Below, in pieces: positions 26,880 through 35,024 of a stretch of DNA of 35,024 nt. The position numbers and the translations under genes were made by a program. Origin of the DNA: an uncultured Clostridium sp. (GTDB lineage Bacteria > Bacillota > Clostridia > Clostridiales > Clostridiaceae). Under the pieces are notes generated by a model, which did no database searches, was not told the DNA's origin, and was given only the letters and a program-made list of their open reading frames with translations. The stretch is taken from NCBI GenBank assembly GCA_902785295.1, contig CACZYK010000012.1, positions 1 through 35,024 of the forward strand. Reading direction: 5' to 3'. The number at the start of each line of letters is the position of its first letter. Position 1 is the stretch's first letter.

Positions 26880-27266
26880 TTATTCATCTCCTTTAAATTC
26901 ATTAAATGTTTTAGGATTTTCCTCATACCAAGTTTCGCTTGATTCAGGATAATCAAGTAAATATTGTCTGTAAGTTTTATATGTTTCTTTATCTTTTTCT
27001 GATAATGTTTCCCAAACAAGAACAAGTTGCTTTGGGTCAACATACTCTTCAAGGTAAGAATTGCGAACTTGTCGAACGTTTTCTTTTTGTTTTTCAATAG
27101 CCTTTGCATCAGTATTCAAAACAAATTCATCTCCTACCATAATATAGTCGGATATTTGATGTTCTGTATCTTCTACTGCAATAAGACTTGGATTACATAA
27201 TTTATCACCATCAGTCCATTTCTCTACAACACCTACTATTTTATTTTCTTTTAATATTTTATACAT
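26880..27266 (-). CDS. Tail fibre assembly chaperone-like protein
   Basis: This 128-aa protein has a strand-rich N-terminal half (MYKILKENKIVGVVEKWTDG) and a C-terminal helix with LSEKDKETYKTYRQYLLDYP then ETWYEENPKTF. That end fits the phage tail fibre assembly (APC-type) motif with YRxxLxDyP and a following W. It is placed after the fibre gene, as such chaperones usually are. The competing overlapping frame at 26876-27109 is not used. Site AGGAGG before ATG 27266. Confidence 0.65.
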   Translation of the reverse strand: MYKILKENKIVGVVEKWTDGDKLCNPSLIAVEDTEHQISDYIMVGDEFVLNTDAKAIEKQKENVRQVRNSYLEEYVDPKQLVLVWETLSEKDKETYKTYRQYLLDYPESSETWYEENPKTFNEFKGDE

Positions 27267-27275
27267 AATATCCTC

Positions 27276-29081
27276 CTATTTTGAACCCTCTGCATAAACA
27301 AATCTAAAATATCCCGAAGGTGTGACACTGTTATAATACAAGTAACATATATCTCCTTCTATTACTGGAATATTAAATCTTTGATTATAGCTACCTCCTG
27401 ATGATTGTCCTCCTCCTAAACCTATTTCTATACCATTTCGTTTAATAGAACATCTGAGAGCTGTTCCTATTTTATCTATTGTAAAATAACCATTTGCTGG
27501 TGCGGTATAACCTGAATCTGAAGCTAATAAATTTAAATTTACAAATTTATCACTAGGCATAGCCTGACGACCGATAAATTTTGTATCGTAATCTACTGCG
27601 TGGAATACTATTTTAAACTTTATATTTGAGCCAATTTTTCCATTCACTTGACTATAAATGTTTGTATAAGGAATTTGATAAACGATTTCGCCAGAATGAT
27701 ACATATAATTTGAAGTTTCATCGTACACTAACCCATAAGAATTATAGTTGGTAATACTGTTTACTCCAACAACACCAATTACAGATGCATCAGTACTTGC
27801 CCCTGTAGATGTTCTTACTTCTGTTATATTTAATTCAATATTTTTCAAACTTCCATCTTCGTTTCTACCATTAGGAATTAAACCTTTGACACCAGGTAAA
27901 GCAAATACTGTTGAACCAATATATCCAAAGCCATTAAATACTTGGTCTATACTGGTTATTTCTAAACTTGAAACGGTCACTAAACCTAATGGTAAACTGT
28001 TTGAATTTGCTGTCCAAGTTGAACCACTATCAGCTGTGAATTTAACAAGATTATTTGTTGTGTCATACCAGAACATATACTGATAAGCACTTGGGGCAGA
28101 ACTACCAGAAAAGCATTGTTTTATAGGCATACTACCTAAACCACCATTAAATAAAAATATAAGATTTTGTTCATTACTTGTACTTGTTGCTGTCAAATCA
28201 TTTGCAATTGTCACAACATCAAACACACCTGCACCATTTGGCACATAAACCTTTGACCCTGCTTTAAGTGTCAATACTCCATTATTTAACTCTAGTTTAA
28301 TGTTTTGTGGTATTTCTGTTATGCAGTTAGATATGTTAGTATAATCTAACTGATTTGGAGCTGTAATACCATCTAAGAAATCTTTACGACCTGAAATTTC
28401 CTCATCACCAGACCTATGAACAACATTAAGTGATTTTTCTGGGTTATTTACCCAACCTTGGGTTGCTATTTGTTTTCTTCCAATGTTAGTACTATCTGTA
28501 GCTTCATCATTTTCTTCTGCCGTCACAGAAACAGATGATTTTATATTTTTTCCGGCACTCATAGATATTTGTGCATATTTTTCTGTATTATAAGTGGAAG
28601 AAAAGTTTAAAGTTGAAAGCACATTAGAAACATACATATTTGAAATTTGAGCATGAATAGTATCATCATTTGATTTTTTAAATCTTATATATCGTGTACG
28701 TTCTCCATTTTCAAGAATTATATCACCAACTGTTGTTAATTTATCACCAATAGTTGTAGCTCCTGTAATATTTAATGTTTCTGCTGTTGTTGTTCCTGTA
28801 AAGTTTGTATTATCAAAGAATATTGTTGATTGTTTTTCTTCTACATAAGCATCAATATCTCTTTCTTTTTCTTCTTCATAAGCATCCATTATAGGTTTTA
28901 TATATTCGTTTAAATATGCTTCTGATTGTTGTTCTAACCATTCTCTTGCTGTTGCTTCTGTAATTGATACAACAACATTAGGGTCAAATAAATATAAAAT
29001 ATTTTCTTCGCACTGTATTCCTTGCTTTGGTCTAAGTGTCGCAATTATATTTTCTGTCGTTCTAACAATTACATTTGTCAT
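27276..29081 (-). CDS. Tail fibre / receptor-binding protein
   Basis: I start at ATG 29081 (MTNVIVRTTENII) with GGAG nine bases upstream; the ATG at 29096 overlaps the upstream gene and has no site. The 601-aa protein has an N-terminal attachment domain (about 1-50), an acidic coiled coil (about 60-95, EAYLNEYIKPIMDAYEEEKE), beta-rich repeats with FTGTTTAETLNITGATTIGD-like turns, and a C-terminal domain (about from 490) rich in Gly, Ser, Tyr. The plan fits a trimeric fibre whose tip recognises the host. It follows the 103-aa gene, which may be its adaptor. Confidence 0.75.
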   Translation of the reverse strand: MTNVIVRTTENIIATLRPKQGIQCEENILYLFDPNVVVSITEATAREWLEQQSEAYLNEYIKPIMDAYEEEKERDIDAYVEEKQSTIFFDNTNFTGTTTAETLNITGATTIGDKLTTVGDIILENGERTRYIRFKKSNDDTIHAQISNMYVSNVLSTLNFSSTYNTEKYAQISMSAGKNIKSSVSVTAEENDEATDSTNIGRKQIATQGWVNNPEKSLNVVHRSGDEEISGRKDFLDGITAPNQLDYTNISNCITEIPQNIKLELNNGVLTLKAGSKVYVPNGAGVFDVVTIANDLTATSTSNEQNLIFLFNGGLGSMPIKQCFSGSSAPSAYQYMFWYDTTNNLVKFTADSGSTWTANSNSLPLGLVTVSSLEITSIDQVFNGFGYIGSTVFALPGVKGLIPNGRNEDGSLKNIELNITEVRTSTGASTDASVIGVVGVNSITNYNSYGLVYDETSNYMYHSGEIVYQIPYTNIYSQVNGKIGSNIKFKIVFHAVDYDTKFIGRQAMPSDKFVNLNLLASDSGYTAPANGYFTIDKIGTALRCSIKRNGIEIGLGGGQSSGGSYNQRFNIPVIEGDICYLYYNSVTPSGYFRFVYAEGSK

Positions 29082-29082
29082 C

Positions 29083-29394
29083 TTATACAACTCCATTTAT
29101 TACATTAAATTCATCGTTCCATATTTCAGCATCCATATTATTATCACGATATATTTTAACCGCACCAATATATTTTCCAACTGGAATATTTGCTGTTTCT
29201 GTTGAGTCTAACTGAAACATTACTATATTTGATTCAGGGGTCAATATCTCTTTATCAATTATATTTGTCATTGCTCCTTTTGATTTTATAACAAATCTAA
29301 CTCTTGAAATTCCTTCTAATTCAATAGGTGTCAAATCATCTTTTGTAATTTCAAAAGTAAAGGTTTCTCCACAGTTTCTTGTTATTGTTTGCAT
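29083..29394 (-). CDS. Small beta-rich fibre-adaptor-like protein
   Basis: This 103-aa beta-strand-rich protein (about TITRNCGETFTFEITKDDLTP then SRVRFVIKSKGAMTNIIDKE) resembles the short N-terminal domains of receptor-binding or baseplate upper proteins (BppU-like). It lies between the ejection protein and the fibre and may link the fibre to the tail. Only strand pattern and position support this. Site GGAGG before ATG 29394. Confidence 0.55.
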   Translation of the reverse strand: MQTITRNCGETFTFEITKDDLTPIELEGISRVRFVIKSKGAMTNIIDKEILTPESNIVMFQLDSTETANIPVGKYIGAVKIYRDNNMDAEIWNDEFNVINGVV

Positions 29395-29414
29395 TTCTAC
29401 ACCTCCGTATTTTT

Positions 29415-29443
29415 ATTATATATTTCACACTGTATAAAATCAA
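29415..29443 (-). promoter_or_regulatory. Promoter P29415 of the fibre-lysis unit
   Basis: TTGATT (29438-29443, four of six), a 17-bp spacer and TATAAT (29415-29420, perfect) on the minus strand. It follows the giant gene's stop and precedes the 103-aa gene by about 20 bases to its leader. No terminator is seen between. Confidence 0.6.
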
Positions 29444-29455
29444 TTTTATAAATTA

Positions 29456-32400
29456 TCATCTTATTAGTGCCTTTATCTGTTTTTCTGTTCTTGATATAGG
29501 TGCTCCTGTTGTCGCCTCAATAAATGGTAACATTATTTCAGTATAATCAAAAGCATCTTTCTTCTTCTTTTGTAATTTCTTGACTGCTTGAACCATTTCC
29601 CCAAAGGCTGGTGTTTGCATATCATATACTTTATTTCCTTGCATTGTATCAACAAAAGCACTTGCAACATCACTAACACCACCAACAGGATTAAAGAATT
29701 GCATTATTAAAGCCTTGATTGTTTCATCAAGATAACTCTTGTCTTTATCATCAGGTGCTGTGATATTATACATAAGTGCCGTTACCATACCTAATAATAC
29801 AGGTTGAATTACTGCATAATTGAATAATGTTCTTGTTGCAACATCTTTGCTAATATCTCCATTCATATATCCGACAATAGTATCATTTATTTTTCTCATA
29901 TACTGTATAGGAGTATTCTTAAAGTTGCTTATCAATCTATAAGTCCTATTATGCTGGAATCTTGATTGATTAGCCATAGTCCTTGACTGCTGTGCTCTTT
30001 CTGTTTCAGTTATCCAAGTTTTAACCGCTTCTTCTTCTGACATACCACTATTGATAAGTTGTTTTAATCTAGGATAACCACCAACCATAATAGCACTTAT
30101 ATCTCCTGCTCTTGTCATCCAAGTAATACCATCTATTAAACCGTTTTTAATATTTGCAGGAATTACTTTTGGAGTATTACCAGCATCTTCTTTAACACGA
30201 CTCATTGCATCATTATAACCAGTCTTATATCTTTGTTTTAGATAATCACCAGCATATTGTTCCATAAACTTTTTTGCTTGTTTTGGATTCTTAAAGTATT
30301 CGAATATTCCTTTAGCCCAGTTTTTATAACCCATTTCTGTTGCATAGTTTGTCGCAGACAATAACTGTTTTACAAATACTGTCGGAGCAATACCACCTAT
30401 CTTTGCAGATACCCAGTTATTAAGAATCTTATCATACATACCACTTTGTAAATCTTTCTTTCTATATGCAAAGTATTCCGAATAACTTAAATTATCTACT
30501 AATTCTTTCAAGTCTTTATAAACTTTATCATCAAATTTATTTGTGATTTCGTTTTTAACTCTCATTGAATTTATTGTTTCAGACAATTCTTTATATGGAA
30601 GTGCCATTTCTGTTAAATAGAAAGAACTCTCAATATGATTTTGGAATTTGCTATATGCATCCATAGGCTTTACAATAACATTTCCCTTCTTTCTTTCTTT
30701 TAATTGACTAGGTGTTTCACTAGGCTTTTTAAATGTATCAAAAGCATCTGTTTCGTTTGTTGTTCTTTCAGATGTTCGTGGCCAGTAGTTATCTATTTTA
30801 GGTAAATCTGTTTGATATGCTTTCACAAATACTTTGTTTGTTTCTTCATATCTTTCATTTACATACTTTTGTAAACTGTCGCCAAACTCTTTTTCTTCAT
30901 CTGTCAACATATCTATAAGTTCAGTTATTTGTGCTTCACCATAGATATTATCCATAGCCTTTTTTGTATCAGCATTTTTATAATCGTTATACAAATCTAT
31001 AATATCCATTTTAGTCAAGTCATACTTGCCTTGTCCTAATTTTTCATCATAATAGGAAAGTGTAGCAACTTTCTTTCTCATTTCCTGTATTTTATTAAGC
31101 AAGTCGCCCATTTTCTTAAATCCGAATATATCCATAGATTCTTTGGCTTGTGCTTCATAAAAGTTGAAAGTCTTTATATTCTTCTGTGTTTCAAGATTTT
31201 CAAAGTTATACTTTTCTGCAACATCTTTACCGGCAACGAATCTTAACATAGAATTTAATCCGTTTACAAATCTTGCAACTCCTTTTTCAAATCCACCTGT
31301 TACTTTTCTTGTTCTAACTCCGTGAATCATTTCATCTTTGTTTTCTTTTCTATCCAAGTAATCAAGGAACTCTTTTTCATCTTTTGCTTGTTTTGATTGC
31401 AACTTTGTATATTTAATTGTATCTAATAATTCGTTCATTAAATCAACAGAAGTATCATCTTTACCGTTTGCTTTATATGATAAATAAAGTTTTTCTAATT
31501 GTTCATCATAGGTTAAATCTTCTTTACCCATAAATTTAGATAATTCGATTTCTGCTTGTTCTTGATTCATTTTTGAATAATTTCTCAAGTTGTTAAACAA
31601 TTTATTATCTTCATATAAATACTTTTGATTCTTTACATCTTTTGCTTTTGTTTTCTTAAGTTCTTTTTCAATAGCATTTGATAAGATGTCTTTTTGTTCT
31701 TTTTCATAATACTCTTTTGCTTTTTCTGTTATTTCGTTCAAAGTCTTATCAAGCATATATTCGGTGTTTGCTTGCTTTACTTTAGTTATAAGTTTTGCTT
31801 TATCTTCACTATCAATCTTTTGTGCTCTGATAAAGTCGACAACCTTATCTCTCATTTCCTGCATATTTTCTTTTGTTGACTTAATAACTTCCTTGTTAAG
31901 TTTTTTATATTCCTTTTCAAGTTCTTTTATCTTGTTATCAAGTTGCTTTACTTCGCTCTTTGATACGGCTGTTATATCAGATTTCTTTAATTCTTGTATC
32001 TGTTGCATTACTTCTTCTGCATCTACACCCAAAGAATCTAATAATTGATTTGCTTCTTCTACTGCTTGCAAAGTGTTTTCTCTCATTGCTAAGGCTTGTG
32101 CATCTTTCTCAGAATAAACATTTTCAGCATTTTCAAGTAAGTTCATTGCTCTATCAAATTCGCTACCGACTTGTGTATCTGTTTGTGCTTCTTCTGATGC
32201 CATAAATCCATTTGATTTTAAGAACTCTACAAGTTGATTCTCATCTTTTATCTTTCCTTTTTCTGTAAATAAACGACTATATTTTTTATCTTGTTCACCC
32301 ATAAGTTCTTTTAAATCAAGACTTTCTGCAAGTGTATTACTAATTCCACCAGCACTAACTAATGCTTGTCTTAAATTCTTTGGTGCTCTAGGAATACGGC

Positions 32401-35024
32401 GATTCTTTGCATCTAGCAAACGATATACTTCATCAATATTGATATTTTCTATATTGACCGCTTTACCTGCTTTAATATCTTTTACAAGTTGTCTTACTTG
32501 TTCTCTTGCCTTTGCCACACTTTCAACATCAATCTCTTTTAAAGAATAAAGACTATCAAAGAAATCAACAACATCTTGACTAAGTTCTTCTTCTTGAACT
32601 AATCCTTTTTTCTTTAAGTTTTCCCATACAGACATAGCCCATTGTCTAAATTCTTCAAAATATTTTCTAAGTCCTGTTGATGGTGCTTCGTGTTGTGCCA
32701 TATAGTTTATAGACATCTTTGCAATTTCTTCTTGATAATATTCTTCGTTCTTTAATTTTTCTGCATTTTCAACAGTAGGCTCTAAATTAAAGTGTTTGAA
32801 TAAAGGATTTAATACATCAAGTTTATTATTCTTAATTGCTAAATCTATTCTGTAAATAGAGAATAAATGATTTAATTCGTGGACAACTGTATCTCTATTA
32901 CCTGTTTTAAGTATATTTACAAGTTTATTTGCTACATCTACATAACCACGAATATCTTGCTGTTCTTTTTGGAATAAAACATTACCAAGTTCATCAAACT
33001 TCTTTCTAAGAACTTTTACATCTTCAGGATTAAAGATTACAAAACATCTTCCATCAATTCCCCCTTCATAAGTAATACCTTTAATACCGTATTCGTTTAA
33101 TAATTCTGATGCTTTCTTTTGTGGATTTTCTTCAACACCAAATTGTTTATTTATATCTTGGAAATAATGAACCAAAGAACTATATATTGCTTCTCCTGTT
33201 GAATATTGAGGTTCTTGTTCTATCATTTCTTTTATAATTGCAGTAGTATCACCAAATCCAGCATCTTCGTGTTCTTGAATCATTTTTTTCAAGGCATTTT
33301 TAACAAAATCAGATTGCTCACTATAAGGTTTTTGTTCATCAAGTAAATAAGGATTTTCAGGAATATCTACTTCGTGGACTTGTCCAACTTTTTTACTTTT
33401 ATCAAGATATTTATCTTCAATACTTCTAAACCAATCCACATCTTTCTGTGTTATCATACCTTCTGATAACATATCTTTTATATCTTCATCAGTATGTCTT
33501 ATCAATAAACTTTCTATTATACTTGCTTTACCATACTCATTTTTATCTATAAGAGATGTATATAAGTCATTTAACTTATCTTCATAATATTTATTGCTTT
33601 CACTTTCAGTAAAAGTATATCTGTATCTTTCTGCTATATTTTTATCAAGAGCATAATAAAGTCCATATCCGTGCATCATTGCACCTTCACCACTTCCTAT
33701 TGCTTCTAAACTAGGCCTATCATAATCTACCCTTGAACCAGCATAAGCACTTTGGAACAATACTTGTCCTGTTGTCTTATCTACAAGTTCGCCTGCTTCA
33801 TTTACATAAGTATTATCATTATCTTCAAAAGCCAATCTATCCATAGGTTCTGATATTGCTTCTGATTCACTGCTAATTCTTAAGTTTTCAAAATCTTTTA
33901 ACTGGTCTGATACAGACTTTCCAAATGTTTCTTCATTTGCTAACAAGAAAGCCTCCATCATAGCAACAGTTCTATCTTTATTTTCTTTATTTAAGTTTGA
34001 ATTATTTTCAACTATATCAACTATCTTGTTATGATTTTGTTCTTCTGTTTGTCTTTTACCAGCGATTATTTCTTCCATAATCTCTTTGGCTCTTGTCGTT
34101 ACATTTGAATAATTAAAATCATTACCATATTTCAATCTGTCTGATTGTTCGTTCAAGGTATCTATTATTGCTTGTCGCATTTCTTCATCATTATTTAATG
34201 AATCTGTTGCACTTTTAACAGCATCATCAAATTTTATATCTGCTCTATTTACAACCTTATCAACGGCTAGTAATTCTTGCTTATTTAATTTTCTTCCTGC
34301 TTTTTCTTGTATACCATCTATAATTTGTTTCTTAAGGTTTGTATTTGCTAATCTGTTTATAGATGAACCAGCACCACCAGTTATACCACCACTAATACCA
34401 CCATATACACCTGCTTCAAGTGCATCGGTAATTATAGAAGTCCAATCTTTCTTTGTTATATCTTTCATTATCAAATCGGTTGATAAGTTTTGGCTCATTT
34501 CTTCAATAAATTCTGTTTTAAAAGAATTTGTGATTGACTTTAAAACTGTATTATGTGTTATGTTTTTAACAAGATTTTGTAATCCCCAGTTTTCTAATTT
34601 TGCTTCAAAGTATCCCGCTAAACTACCACGACCTACCGATTCGGTTGCACTTCTTCCACTTTCTCTTGCTAGTGCCATATTTTCCCCAGCGGTATTTACA
34701 CCAAACAAGGCTATCATTAAAGGACTTGCCCCCATTGCATTAAATCCAAGTGATGACAAACTTTGTCCTACACCACTTCCGATTTTACCCGATATTCTAT
34801 CTAAATCTGCACCAAAGAATTCGCTTATATTTTCTGCTATCTCTTGATTTTGTATATTCAAGTTTTCTACAATTTGTTTATTTCTTTTAAGTTCATCTTC
34901 TGTTAAAAACTTAAATCTCTCTCCCAAAGAGTCATAAACATTTTGTCCGATTATAGCAAGATTATTTCCTGCTGTTGCTACCAAGCCAACAGGCGATGCA
35001 ATAGCACTCTTAAAAAAGTTTCCT
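29456..35024 (-). CDS. Giant ejected polyvalent protein: ART-like and zincin domains
   Basis: This part holds residues about 58-1913 of a 1913-aa protein that begins at 272 across the circular junction. Domains as I read them: a helical N-terminal region with hydrophobic stretches (about 147-171 and 262-281); an ADP-ribosyltransferase-like domain (about 481-732) with QSAYAGSRVDYDR, IGSGEGAMMHGYGLYYA and, near its end, DGRCFVIFNPEDV; a zinc-metallopeptidase-like domain (about 750-880) with HELNH at 773-777 and a downstream EEIAKMSINYMAQ; long coiled coils (about 1030-1200); and a C-terminal LPD38-like region (about 1729-1788, TERAQQSR ... LISNFKNTP) before a hydrophobic helix near 1794-1812. 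It fills the T7 gp16 slot, so it is probably ejected into the cell. No lytic transglycosylase is seen. Confidence 0.85.
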   Translation of the reverse strand, partial: GNFFKSAIASPVGLVATAGNNLAIIGQNVYDSLGERFKFLTEDELKRNKQIVENLNIQNQEIAENISEFFGADLDRISGKIGSGVGQSLSSLGFNAMGASPLMIALFGVNTAGENMALARESGRSATESVGRGSLAGYFEAKLENWGLQNLVKNITHNTVLKSITNSFKTEFIEEMSQNLSTDLIMKDITKKDWTSIITDALEAGVYGGISGGITGGAGSSINRLANTNLKKQIIDGIQEKAGRKLNKQELLAVDKVVNRADIKFDDAVKSATDSLNNDEEMRQAIIDTLNEQSDRLKYGNDFNYSNVTTRAKEIMEEIIAGKRQTEEQNHNKIVDIVENNSNLNKENKDRTVAMMEAFLLANEETFGKSVSDQLKDFENLRISSESEAISEPMDRLAFEDNDNTYVNEAGELVDKTTGQVLFQSAYAGSRVDYDRPSLEAIGSGEGAMMHGYGLYYALDKNIAERYRYTFTESESNKYYEDKLNDLYTSLIDKNEYGKASIIESLLIRHTDEDIKDMLSEGMITQKDVDWFRSIEDKYLDKSKKVGQVHEVDIPENPYLLDEQKPYSEQSDFVKNALKKMIQEHEDAGFGDTTAIIKEMIEQEPQYSTGEAIYSSLVHYFQDINKQFGVEENPQKKASELLNEYGIKGITYEGGIDGRCFVIFNPEDVKVLRKKFDELGNVLFQKEQQDIRGYVDVANKLVNILKTGNRDTVVHELNHLFSIYRIDLAIKNNKLDVLNPLFKHFNLEPTVENAEKLKNEEYYQEEIAKMSINYMAQHEAPSTGLRKYFEEFRQWAMSVWENLKKKGLVQEEELSQDVVDFFDSLYSLKEIDVESVAKAREQVRQLVKDIKAGKAVNIENINIDEVYRLLDAKNRRIPRAPKNLRQALVSAGGISNTLAESLDLKELMGEQDKKYSRLFTEKGKIKDENQLVEFLKSNGFMASEEAQTDTQVGSEFDRAMNLLENAENVYSEKDAQALAMRENTLQAVEEANQLLDSLGVDAEEVMQQIQELKKSDITAVSKSEVKQLDNKIKELEKEYKKLNKEVIKSTKENMQEMRDKVVDFIRAQKIDSEDKAKLITKVKQANTEYMLDKTLNEITEKAKEYYEKEQKDILSNAIEKELKKTKAKDVKNQKYLYEDNKLFNNLRNYSKMNQEQAEIELSKFMGKEDLTYDEQLEKLYLSYKANGKDDTSVDLMNELLDTIKYTKLQSKQAKDEKEFLDYLDRKENKDEMIHGVRTRKVTGGFEKGVARFVNGLNSMLRFVAGKDVAEKYNFENLETQKNIKTFNFYEAQAKESMDIFGFKKMGDLLNKIQEMRKKVATLSYYDEKLGQGKYDLTKMDIIDLYNDYKNADTKKAMDNIYGEAQITELIDMLTDEEKEFGDSLQKYVNERYEETNKVFVKAYQTDLPKIDNYWPRTSERTTNETDAFDTFKKPSETPSQLKERKKGNVIVKPMDAYSKFQNHIESSFYLTEMALPYKELSETINSMRVKNEITNKFDDKVYKDLKELVDNLSYSEYFAYRKKDLQSGMYDKILNNWVSAKIGGIAPTVFVKQLLSATNYATEMGYKNWAKGIFEYFKNPKQAKKFMEQYAGDYLKQRYKTGYNDAMSRVKEDAGNTPKVIPANIKNGLIDGITWMTRAGDISAIMVGGYPRLKQLINSGMSEEEAVKTWITETERAQQSRTMANQSRFQHNRTYRLISNFKNTPIQYMRKINDTIVGYMNGDISKDVATRTLFNYAVIQPVLLGMVTALMYNITAPDDKDKSYLDETIKALIMQFFNPVGGVSDVASAFVDTMQGNKVYDMQTPAFGEMVQAVKKLQKKKKDAFDYTEIMLPFIEATTGAPISRTEKQIKALIR
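34926..35024. repeat. Direct repeat of window ends, second copy
   Basis: Second copy of the 99-base end overlap, identical to 1-99. Removing one copy gives a 34,925-bp circle and restores one uninterrupted gene across the junction. Confidence 0.95.

Noticed and set aside
26876-27109. Overlapping 77-aa minus-strand frame
   Set aside because: It lies in another frame inside the fibre chaperone gene, which has better start signals and a family match.
27276-29081. Diversity-generating retroelement acting on the fibre gene
   Set aside because: No reverse transcriptase or template repeat was noticed anywhere in the genome.
31764-32048. 94-aa plus-strand hydrophobic frame
   Set aside because: Antisense of the coiled-coil part of the giant protein; hydrophobicity comes from complementing Lys/Glu/Asp codons.
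1-35024. tRNA genes or CRISPR arrays
   Set aside because: No cloverleaf-like segment or regularly spaced repeat-spacer series was seen; gaps are too short and AT-rich.

Overview
The window is one complete circular phage genome that was cut open at an arbitrary point. Bases 1-99 are repeated exactly at 34926-35024, so the true circle is 34,925 bp. A single reading frame runs through the cut without a shift: ATG at 272 down to 1, then 34925 down to 29456, giving 1913 codons plus stop. The DNA is strongly AT-rich (about 30% GC by eye). All genes but one lie on the minus strand, are tightly packed, and mostly start at ATG behind AGGAGG-like sites. No gene-free stretch exceeds 300 bases; the longest, 20868-21061, holds divergent promoters.

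The virion genes follow the T7/podovirus order: small and large terminase, a GNAT-like gene, portal, Bbp19-like protein, scaffold, major capsid protein, tail tubes A and B, then three internal (ejection) proteins of 164, 490 and 1913 aa, fibre genes, a fibre chaperone, small virion or accessory genes, small membrane proteins (holin candidates) and a SleB/CwlJ-type hydrolase. I see no phage RNA polymerase, DNA polymerase, helicase or integrase. Transcription and replication therefore probably use host enzymes, and the promoters I find are sigma70-like (TTGACA, 16-17 bp, TATAAT-like). A probable one-piece spanin (lipobox plus C-terminal membrane helix) points to a Gram-negative host. With the base composition, a low-GC Gram-negative bacterium, perhaps from a gut-like habitat, is a reasonable but unproven guess.

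Transcription map as inferred from the sequence (minus strand unless stated). P22870 drives the replication initiator and spanin. A plus-strand promoter at 21002 drives a MazG-like gene, and the two units converge on a terminator at 21526-21561. P20988 drives 20867-19105: unknowns, DNA methyltransferase, RusA. P19071 drives 19015-14656: Rad52-like annealing protein, many small genes, NUMOD-like and HNH proteins. P14667 drives 14611-11853: small genes, HTH proteins, SSB-like protein, ending in a terminator at 11844-11864. A weaker promoter at 11819 precedes the terminase-portal-scaffold genes. A perfect consensus promoter at 6432-6460 drives the capsid gene and sits inside a terminator hairpin that would stop incoming transcripts. 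P29415 precedes the fibre and lysis genes.

The most interesting items are four. First, the 1913-aa ejected protein appears to carry an ADP-ribosyltransferase-like domain and an HELNH zinc-metallopeptidase motif. Second, a putative replication origin of four iterons beside an AT-rich tract lies inside the initiator gene, and the iterons are read in three different codon phases. Third, the capsid promoter is nested in a terminator. Fourth, an early leader holds a tyrosine-rich micro-ORF across a stem-loop.
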